From the NCBI RefSeq assembly GCF_900187045.1, contig NZ_LT906453.1, positions 2,542,001 to 2,606,000 on the forward strand: DNA of 64,000 nt. Direction: 5' to 3'. Both the position numbers and the translations under genes were made by a program. Shown piece after piece: positions 58,384-64,000 of the stretch. The DNA is from Dermatophilus congolensis (lineage in GTDB: Bacteria; Actinomycetota; Actinomycetes; Actinomycetales; Dermatophilaceae). The first letter of the stretch is position 1; each line of letters opens with the position of its first letter. The notes beneath the pieces were generated by a model. The model had not been told where the DNA came from and searched no databases. It saw only the letters and a list, made by a program, of their open reading frames with translations.

Positions 58384-59313
58384 TCACGCTGACTCACGTG
58401 AGCTAAATAGCGTGATCTCTTCCAAGGCATCAACGGCAGTCGTCAGTCGTTCGCGGTAGTTGGAACGAGCCGCGACCTGCGCGTAATACGCAGCCTTACG
58501 CCGCGCTACCGCACCACCACCGCCAGCACCACCACGCCCACCAGACTCCAACATCTCCGGCGACAACTGCGAATTCATCCCATCACGCAACAACTTCAAC
58601 GCCTCCGCACGCATCTGCGAAATACGCGACTCCGTCACCCCCAACTCCTCAGCCAACTCACGCATCGGGCGATCCTCGAAAAAACACCCCCGCACCACAA
58701 CACGCAACCGCTCAGGCAACACAGCCACCGCATCACGCAAATACGCACGACGCTCACGCGCCAACAACGTCGCCTCAGGCGTAGCCACACTCGAAGGCAA
58801 CAACGCATCCACCCCAGAGCCATCACCACCGGCCCCATCAGTAATCACATCAAGACGCAACACCACCGACGAATGCAGATCAGCATCCAACTTCTCCAAC
58901 TCGGACACCGACACACCCAATGCCTGCGCCACCTCACCCACCTCAGGGCGACGCCCCAACTTCGCAGCCAACTCATCATGCACCGCATCACGACGACGCA
59001 CCTTTGAGCGCAACGAACGCGTAGCCCAGTCCGCAGAACGCAACTCATCCAACAACGCACCACGAATACGCCGCACCGCATACCGACCAAACGGCACACC
59101 CAACGACGGATCAAACGAGCGCGCGGCAGCAGCCAACGCCGCCATACCCGCAGACACCAAATCATCCATATACACATGAGAAGGCAACCGAGAACCGATC
59201 GACCTCACCTCAAAATGCACCAAAGGAAGGTGCACACGACACAACTCATCAATATCAACCGAACTCTCAGTGGAACTCGCTGCGGAGAGTTGGTTTTCAT
59301 CAGAAACGGTCAC
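58384..59313 (-). CDS. fliA: RNA polymerase sigma factor of the FliA/WhiG family
   Basis: Directs transcription of late flagellar genes; the motif found repeatedly in this window fits its known target sequence. It has 309 residues from a GTG at 59313; TTG 59394 and ATG 59344 are alternatives and none has a strong ribosome site. Region 2 is YMDDLVSAGMAALAAAARSFDPSLGVPFGRYAVRRIRGALLDELRSADWATRSLR. Region 3 has LGRRPEVGEVAQALGVSVSEL. Region 4 is LPERLRVVVRGCFFEDRPMRELAEELGVTESRISQMRAEALKLLR. The C-terminal 50 residues (Gly-rich, then YYAQVAARSNYRERLTTAVDAL) extend beyond region 4. No flgM anti-sigma gene is visible. Confidence 0.93.
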   Translation of the reverse strand: MTVSDENQLSAASSTESSVDIDELCRVHLPLVHFEVRSIGSRLPSHVYMDDLVSAGMAALAAAARSFDPSLGVPFGRYAVRRIRGALLDELRSADWATRSLRSKVRRRDAVHDELAAKLGRRPEVGEVAQALGVSVSELEKLDADLHSSVVLRLDVITDGAGGDGSGVDALLPSSVATPEATLLARERRAYLRDAVAVLPERLRVVVRGCFFEDRPMRELAEELGVTESRISQMRAEALKLLRDGMNSQLSPEMLESGGRGGAGGGGAVARRKAAYYAQVAARSNYRERLTTAVDALEEITLFSSRESA

Positions 59314-59458
59314 GAATCCACTGTCAGACCAGATACTTTGAAGCATCAAAGATTGACCACATTCTGAGAAATGGCTGGTTACAGGCCTATTCAAGCGTGA
59401 TTACTTTACGATTTACTGAACACTTGAATGCAAGAAAACGACCGCTGCGGAGAGTTGT
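59278..59458 (+). repeat. 15-base direct repeat flanking the fliA start region
   Basis: CGCTGCGGAGAGTTG occurs at 59278-59292 (inside the fliA 5' end) and at 59444-59458 (upstream). The second copy abuts the palindrome TTGTCGACAA (59456-59465). Such spaced copies could be operator sites for autoregulation or chance duplication. Confidence 0.4.
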
Positions 59459-59745
59459 CGACAATTAACTGGACATACGACCGTTTTAAAAAGCAGAAAT
59501 AAAACGACCAACAAGGACGAGTGCACAACTTCTCATCGAAGCTCAAATTCTCTACCTGAGAATATTTTCCTAAAAAATCACATCAACGTATTTCTCAGCG
59601 ACTTTTCGGAATTACTTACTTACTCAACCTTGTTCGTTATATTAATTATCGAAAAAACTTCCCCTTAAGAGAATTAAGCGAAGAGAAACTCCTGGTCACC
59701 ACCGCTTTCACTCAACTCCACCGCCGCCACGTCGATGAGCCGAAT
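59314..59745. other. AT-rich intergenic region between divergent fliA and flgN
   Basis: About 430 bp, visibly AT-richer than the flanks (for example 59560-59680). It contains no supported gene. It should hold the fliA promoter, which I cannot place, the palindrome TTGTCGACAA, one copy of the 15-base repeat, and at its right end the flgN promoter. Confidence 0.5.
59712..59739 (+). promoter_or_regulatory. Predicted FliA promoter of flgN-fliW-csrA
   Basis: Plus strand: TCAA (59712-59715), 15 bases, then GTCGATGAG (59731-59739), one base off the GCCGAT core. The GTG start is six bases after this element, the same arrangement as at 56676-56703. Confidence 0.6.
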
Positions 59746-60294
59746 GTGAACGACACGCAGACCGCGATGAGGAACTTGTCCCTCGACGACACAGCACTCA
59801 TGGCGCTGTCCAACCTCTCCACAGGGTTGTGGCGCATCCAGGAGCTGCTTGAACTTCTCACTTACCGCCTCGACACACAGCAGGCGCTAGTGGAAACAGG
59901 CAGATCTCGTTGGCTGGGCCGCTCAACCCGGGAGATCGAGCTCGTTCTTGCAGAAATGCGAGAAGCAGACCTGATGCGCGCAGTCGATGCCCAACCCGTA
60001 TGCGAAGCGCTCGGATTAGGCCCCGAAACCCCTCTCAGTGCCATCGCTGCAGCAGCTCCTGCACCGTGGAACGAGGTATTGGCAGAACACCGCCAAGCCC
60101 TCAGCGCTGCCAGCGCAGAACTAGCAGCGCTCAGCCGCACCAACAGCGAAATGCTCGAGGTTAGCTACAAAGCAGTGCAGGACACGCTCGAAAAGTTCAA
60201 CCACACCCCCGGCCCCACTGGCGATGACACCTACACAGCCAAAGGGGCTCGAGCAAATAGCCGTTCACGCCACTTGTTCGACCAAAAATCGTGA
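59746..60294 (+). CDS. flgN: FlgN family flagellar export chaperone
   Basis: Binds FlgK and FlgL before export. It has 182 residues from GTG at 59746 (ATG 59769 is an alternative). The helical core SNLSTGLWRIQELLELLTYRLDTQQALVETGRSRWLGRSTREIELVLAEMREADL matches the actinobacterial FlgN-like pattern as I know it, and 'PAPWNEVLAEHRQAL..ASAELAALSRTNSEML' continues the long coiled helix. The C-terminal TYTAKGARANSRSRHLFDQKS is a flexible tail. It opens a flgN-fliW-csrA operon under a FliA-like promoter, which supports the call. Confidence 0.82.
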   Translation: MNDTQTAMRNLSLDDTALMALSNLSTGLWRIQELLELLTYRLDTQQALVETGRSRWLGRSTREIELVLAEMREADLMRAVDAQPVCEALGLGPETPLSAIAAAAPAPWNEVLAEHRQALSAASAELAALSRTNSEMLEVSYKAVQDTLEKFNHTPGPTGDDTYTAKGARANSRSRHLFDQKS

Positions 60295-60382
60295 CCCTTA
60301 CGACCATGGCCGAACTCACCGCCGGGCGGCACCAGGCCGTCCGGGAAGACAACCAACCAGTACAAGGGTGGGAGACACACCT

Positions 60383-60784
60383 ATGACCACAACGACCGAT
60401 GTCAACACAAGCGTCGACATCACTCTCGATGCCGGTCTCGTCGGATTCCCTCTGGCGCAGCACTTCCGTCTCAGCGAGGCAGAAGGCGGCCTGTACGAAA
60501 TGGAGTGCCTAGACATCCCTGACATGGCGTTCGTTGTTATCGCACCGAACCCATTCTTCCCCGATTACTCGCCAGTCATCGACCCGTCCACCGCTGCCCG
60601 ACTGGGCATTGACTCCCCCGAAAAAGCATTGGTCTTCCTCGTTGTGAACCTCGGCACTGAAAACGAAGGACCTGCCGCGAACCTCATGGCACCCCTCATC
60701 GTCAACACAAAGACACGCAAGGCAATGCAGGTAGTCCTCGACGGACAGAATCTGCCACTCCGTGCGAGCCTCCCTGTCAGTTGA
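60383..60784 (+). CDS. fliW: Flagellar assembly factor FliW
   Basis: Binds CsrA or flagellin alternately, so flagellin synthesis is matched to export. From the ATG at 60383 (GGGAG upstream) it has 133 residues, the family size. Family marks are ITLDAGLVGFPLAQHFRLSE, LYEMECLDIPDMAFVVIAPNPFFPDYSPVI, ALVFLVVNLG, NLMAPLIVNTKTRKAMQVVLDG. It is followed by csrA after 80 bp, the conserved partner order. Confidence 0.95.
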   Translation: MTTTTDVNTSVDITLDAGLVGFPLAQHFRLSEAEGGLYEMECLDIPDMAFVVIAPNPFFPDYSPVIDPSTAARLGIDSPEKALVFLVVNLGTENEGPAANLMAPLIVNTKTRKAMQVVLDGQNLPLRASLPVS

Positions 60785-60864
60785 GTACTGCCGCGCTACC
60801 GTAGCCAAAAGCAGCAGTTTCCGCCCCTCCACCTTCGGTGCACCTGCCGAGAAAAGGAATTCAC

Positions 60865-61173
60865 GTGCTGGTACTCAGTCGCCGACCCCAGCAAAGCCTC
60901 CTGATCGGTCACGACGTAGTCGTGACCGTGCTGGAGGTGAACGGGGACACCGTCCGGATCGGCATCAAGGCTCCTTCTGATGTTGATATCCACCGCGAAG
61001 AAATCTATCGGGACCTTCAAAAGGCTAATGCGGCAGCCGAGGCCAAGCCTGGCTCCGCCGCTGAACTGGCTCGCCGAATCCATGCGGGGAGCAAGAAGAA
61101 ATCCGAAGAAAGCTCTGCGGCGGGCGAACAGACCGCATCACATGCGAAACCAGGAGCTCAACACCAACCGTGA
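60865..61173 (+). CDS. csrA: Translational regulator CsrA
   Basis: RNA-binding protein that blocks flagellin translation until sequestered by FliW. From the GTG at 60865 (AAAGGA upstream) it has 102 residues. The core MLVLSRRPQQSLLIGHDVVVTVLEVNGDTVRIGIKAPSDVDIHREEIYRDL (1-51) is classic CsrA, including the RNA-binding Arg in the first strand and IHREE. The tail from about 60 (Ala/Lys/Ser/Glu-rich) is longer than in typical 60-75-residue CsrA. An upstream ATG at 60838 in frame is less likely. Confidence 0.95.
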   Translation: MLVLSRRPQQSLLIGHDVVVTVLEVNGDTVRIGIKAPSDVDIHREEIYRDLQKANAAAEAKPGSAAELARRIHAGSKKKSEESSAAGEQTASHAKPGAQHQP

Positions 61174-61443
61174 CCGGCGATTCCGCTGACGAGAAAACCG
61201 GTTTTGGTGCAAAGAAATGACACGCAGTATCCCTGATGTGCGTTTCTGATAGCCGCCACGGTTCCTGGTTGGCGATTCCGTCCTGTACGGTAGAGGTACG
61301 AACCATGACAGAATTTCCGGAGCCGTCCCGGCTCCACCCCGAACATGCTGGACCACGCTGCCGAGATTGTGTCGGCCACGTGGTCTCTTCGTGGGAAGGG
61401 CGAGACGGGATCACTCCGACGGACGCGTGAGGGGGTCGACGCC

Positions 61444-61650
61444 ATGGGGCGCGGCCGAGCCAAGGCAAAGCAGACCAAAGTCGCTCGGGAGCTCAAATAC
61501 TGGACTCCTGACACTGACTTGAGGGCACTTGAGCGCGAGCTCCACGGAGAGCAGACGCGTCAGCCAGGTCGTGGGAATGCAAGTAAATCCCACGATGACT
61601 GGGACGACGACGAAGACGATTACTCGGGCTGGGCTTCGCGTAGTCACTGA
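61444..61650 (+). CDS. DUF3073 family small protein
   Basis: 68 residues: MGRGRAKAKQTKVARELKYWTPDTDLRALERELHG, an actinobacterial DUF3073 signature, followed by an acidic D-rich segment (DDWDDDEDDY). The function of the family is not established. It lies 270 bp after csrA and is convergent with purM, next to which it is often found in actinobacteria. The open frame begins at 61345, but the ATG at 61444 gives the family start. Confidence 0.88.
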   Translation: MGRGRAKAKQTKVARELKYWTPDTDLRALERELHGEQTRQPGRGNASKSHDDWDDDEDDYSGWASRSH

Positions 61651-61679
61651 CGTTTCGCTCACCAGTAAAGCCACGCACA

Positions 61680-61723
61680 GTAGTTGAGGGACCGCACCAT
61701 TCGTGGTGCGGTCCCTCAACTAC
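61680..61723. terminator. Perfect 20-bp terminator hairpin with TTCG loop
   Basis: Arms 61680-61699 and 61704-61723 are exact complements closing a TTCG tetraloop. It lies between the convergent DUF3073 and purM genes and can serve both strands, though without a T-run. Confidence 0.85.
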
Positions 61724-61744
61724 GTCCAAAACAGCCCCACATGA

Positions 61745-61790
61745 GCGTGCGGTGTGAGCACAGGCCATTGCCCTTACTGACACCGCACGC
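61745..61790. terminator. Second hairpin before purM end
   Basis: GCGTGCGGTGT (61745-61755) pairs with ACACCGCACGC (61780-61790) with a 24-nt loop, 22 bp from the purM stop. It is probably the purM-side terminator. Confidence 0.55.
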
Positions 61791-61811
61791 CCGATCAGGC
61801 TTTCGTGAACC

Positions 61812-62948
61812 TCAGGCGCCTACACCATTGCCGTGATGCCCAACCATCGCGACAGCACCGCCCTGCACGCCCTTGGCTCCTTGAACAAGCCGAGAACCCT
61901 CGGCAAGACCAGCGGCCTCATCAAGATCCTTGATCTCACCCATATGCCAGGCGTCCACACCAGCAACACGAGCCTTCTCGATCACAATTTCAGCCGTCTG
62001 CGGCGCCACTACAGCAACAAACCCAACACCCAAGTTGAGGGTTTTTTCCATATCTGCACCAGGCACCGACCCCAAGCGCTGAATCACCTCAAAAACAGCC
62101 GGAGGATTCCACGTAGAACGGTCAACCACAGCTGCAACACCAGCGGGCAACACCCGCGCAAGGTTGGCTGCCAAACCTCCACCTGTCACGTGCGACAACG
62201 CATGTACATCGGCACCAGGTGCACGCAGCACATCCAAAAGCAGCTTTGTGTAAATACGGGTCGGCTCCAGAAGCTCCTCCCCCACCGTGCGGCCAAACTC
62301 ATCCACGTGACGGTCATACCCCCACCCGGCAGATTCCATCACCGCACGAACCAAGGAATATCCATTGGAATGCACCCCAGAAGAAGCCAAGGCAATCACC
62401 GCATCACCATGACGAACCCGGTTCGGGGTAAGAACATCGTCATGCTCAACAACACCAGTTGCCGCGCCAGCACAATCAAACTCATCCGCAGCCATAAGAC
62501 CGGGGTGTTCTGCCGTCTCACCGCCAACCAGAGCCACACCCGCTTGACGACAGCCCTCAGCAATCCCAGAAACAATCGATGCGATCCGACTGGGCTCCAC
62601 CTTGCCGCATGCGATGTAATCCGTCATGAACAGCGGCTCAGCACCACACACAACAATGTCATCCACGACCATGCCGACTAGATCAATACCGATCGTGTCG
62701 AGAATGCCCGTTGCACGTGCAATAGCAACCTTCGTGCCAACGCCATCAGTGCTCGTCGCCAAAACAGGACGCTTCATCCCTGCCAGCGCAGAGGCATCAA
62801 ACATCCCCGCGAAGCCGCCCAACCCTCCCAGGACCTCAGGGCGCTGCGCACGGGCCACAGAGGCCTTCATCAACTCAACAGCACGGTCGCCGGCCTCAAC
62901 ATCAACGCCAGCTGCGGCATACGTGATCGGTGAAGTGTTTTCGCTCAT
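61812..62948 (-). CDS. purM: Phosphoribosylformylglycinamidine cyclo-ligase PurM
   Basis: Makes aminoimidazole ribotide in purine synthesis (AIR synthetase). From the ATG at 62948 it has 378 residues; the frame is open to 63131 inside purF. Family marks are YAAAGVDVEAGDRAVELMK, LATSTDGVGTKVAIA, GIDLVGMVVDDIVVCGAEPLFMTDYIACGKVEP, LVGGETAEHPG and HVTGGGLAANLARVLP. It is 31 bp downstream of purF, the usual purF-purM pair. Confidence 0.97.
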   Translation of the reverse strand: MSENTSPITYAAAGVDVEAGDRAVELMKASVARAQRPEVLGGLGGFAGMFDASALAGMKRPVLATSTDGVGTKVAIARATGILDTIGIDLVGMVVDDIVVCGAEPLFMTDYIACGKVEPSRIASIVSGIAEGCRQAGVALVGGETAEHPGLMAADEFDCAGAATGVVEHDDVLTPNRVRHGDAVIALASSGVHSNGYSLVRAVMESAGWGYDRHVDEFGRTVGEELLEPTRIYTKLLLDVLRAPGADVHALSHVTGGGLAANLARVLPAGVAAVVDRSTWNPPAVFEVIQRLGSVPGADMEKTLNLGVGFVAVVAPQTAEIVIEKARVAGVDAWHMGEIKDLDEAAGLAEGSRLVQGAKGVQGGAVAMVGHHGNGVGA

Positions 62949-62979
62949 GGTGGTCCTTCCAGAAACAGGCTTACGAGGG

Positions 62980-64000
62980 TCAGTGGTCGCTGCCAGCAGG
63001 GGCGTGAGCCGACGGCGCATCAGGAGAAACAACACGACCCGTACCGCCATGACGCACCTCAGTAAGCTGTGCATCAAGCAGGCCCGAATCGGCCTCGGCA
63101 TCAATAGCAGGGCGCAGACCCTTCTGCTCAAGCACAGACTTGCCTAGGTCTCCTGGCTCAGGCAGCTCGATCGGATAGCTACCCGAGAAGCACGCCGTGC
63201 ACAGGGTGCTTACTTCCTGCTCAGTAGCCGCGATCATGCCCTCATCACTGATAAATCCAAGCGAGTCAGCACCGATACTTGCGCAGATCTCATCCACATC
63301 AAGCCCATTAGCGATGAGCTCAGCACGAGTAGCGAAGTCAATGCCGTAATAGCAAGGCCACTTCACTGGCGGAGAAGAAATACGCACATGCACCTCAGCT
63401 GCACCGGCCTCACGGAGCATCCGCACCAGGGCACGCTGCGTATTCCCCCGCACAATTGAGTCATCCACCACCACGAGCCGCTTACCAGCGATCACCTCAC
63501 GCAGCGGATTGAGCTTCAAACGAATACCCAACTGGCGGATGGTCTGGCTAGGAGCGATAAACGTACGCCCCACATACGCGTTCTTCACAAGCCCGTTGCC
63601 ATACGGAATCCCTGATTCCTGGGCGTACCCAATAGCTGAAGGCACCCCCGACTCTGGCGTAGCCATCACCATGTCAGCCTCGACTGGGTGCTCACGCGCC
63701 AGCGCCCGCCCCATCTCCACCCGAGACGTGTAGACATTACGGCCGTGGATAGTTGTGTCCGGGCGAGCCAGATACACATATTCGAAAACACATCGAGCCG
63801 GAGCCGGATCAGCAAAACGCGTGCTGTGTAAACCATCGGGACCAATGGACAAAAACTCACCAGGCTCAATCTCGCGCACGTGGCTGGCACCGACGATGTC
63901 CAAAGCCGCGGTTTCGCTGGCAACCACCCAGCCGCGTTCCAAACGCCCCAACACAAGCGGACGCACACCCTGCGGATCACGTGCCGCATACAACGTGTTC
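62980..64000 (-). CDS. purF: Amidophosphoribosyltransferase PurF (5' end cut by window)
   Basis: First committed enzyme of purine synthesis: PRPP plus glutamine to phosphoribosylamine. The visible 340 C-terminal residues include YAARDPQGVRPLVLGRL at the end of the glutaminase domain. The phosphoribosyltransferase part has FIAPSQTIRQLGIRLKLNPLREVIAGKRLVVVDDSIVRGNTQRALVRMLREAGA, containing the PRPP-binding DDSIVRG motif. Conserved Cys residues lie in PCYYGIDFATRAELIA and STLCTACFSG. The frame runs through position 64000, so roughly 170-200 N-terminal residues, including the catalytic Cys2, are missing. Confidence 0.96.
   Translation of the reverse strand, partial: NTLYAARDPQGVRPLVLGRLERGWVVASETAALDIVGASHVREIEPGEFLSIGPDGLHSTRFADPAPARCVFEYVYLARPDTTIHGRNVYTSRVEMGRALAREHPVEADMVMATPESGVPSAIGYAQESGIPYGNGLVKNAYVGRTFIAPSQTIRQLGIRLKLNPLREVIAGKRLVVVDDSIVRGNTQRALVRMLREAGAAEVHVRISSPPVKWPCYYGIDFATRAELIANGLDVDEICASIGADSLGFISDEGMIAATEQEVSTLCTACFSGSYPIELPEPGDLGKSVLEQKGLRPAIDAEADSGLLDAQLTEVRHGGTGRVVSPDAPSAHAPAGSDH

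Noticed and set aside
61236-61430. Small plus-strand ORF between csrA and the DUF3073 gene, including an ATG at 61304 with AGAGG upstream
   Set aside because: The 41-64-residue product has no recognisable family and lies in a region more likely to be the leader of the DUF3073 gene. Left out for lack of support.
1-64000. CRISPR arrays, tRNA or rRNA genes, insertion sequences, prophage attachment sites
   Set aside because: No regularly spaced repeats, cloverleaf-like genes, transposases or integrases were seen anywhere in the window.

Overview
The window looks like the main motility region of a Gram-positive actinobacterium. The evidence is roughly 60% GC outside one AT-rich patch, frequent GTG/TTG starts, a FliA/WhiG-type sigma factor, a DUF3073 protein, and a hook-basal body set without outer-membrane ring genes (no flgH or flgI seen). 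A motile Micrococcales member resembling Dermatophilus would fit, but the species call is inference.

Layout: 1-22.3 kb (minus strand) holds the flagellar export, basal body, rod, hook and motor genes, reading flgB-flgC-fliE-fliF-fliG-fliH-fliI, then fliJ-NlpC/SLT hydrolase-fliK-flgD-flgE-hook/rod protein-flbD-motA-motB-fliL-fliM-fliN-fliO-fliP-fliQ-fliR-flhB (cut by the left edge). A secreted DUF4300 gene with its own terminator sits between fliI and fliJ. 22.5-28.0 kb (minus) is cheA-cheW-cheY-cheB-cheR. Divergent from it, 28.4-29.8 kb (plus), lie a CheX-type phosphatase, a second CheY and an unfamiliar protein carrying a CheX-like ExxN motif. 29.9-37.5 kb (minus) has a GDP-fucose synthase homologue, a companion protein of unknown family, flgL, flgK, a small chaperone-like protein, fliS, fliD and flagellin fliC. 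37.7-43.3 kb is a glycan-modification block: a 1130-residue protein with three glycosyltransferase-2-like modules, a second companion protein, a sugar-binding-region glycosyltransferase and an FkbM methyltransferase. 43.4-50.2 kb holds housekeeping or secreted genes: trypsin-like protease, pabBC fusion, glycogen phosphorylase and a quinone-oxidoreductase-like enzyme. 50.2-57.8 kb has a second flagellin with an unusual C-terminal tail, a Wzz-like protein, a frameshifted GH71 alpha-1,3-glucanase, a polytopic Wzy-like protein and two further glycosyltransferase-like TPR proteins. 58.4-61.2 kb carries fliA and the flgN-fliW-csrA operon. 61.4-64 kb has a DUF3073 gene, purM and purF (cut by the right edge).

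How it fits together: a repeated promoter motif, TCA[A/C/G]-N15-G[C/T]CGAT, matches the FliA/WhiG consensus. It precedes fliC, the second flagellin, flgK-flgL, cheA, cheX, flgN, the companion plus 1130-residue glycosyltransferase pair, and a glycosyltransferase-like gene. Looser versions precede fliJ and flgB. This places the glycosyltransferase-like genes in the same predicted regulon as the filament and chemotaxis genes. The best candidate for a new system here is therefore a FliA-controlled flagellin or surface glycan modification apparatus, built from multi-module GT2/TPR proteins and a small companion family.
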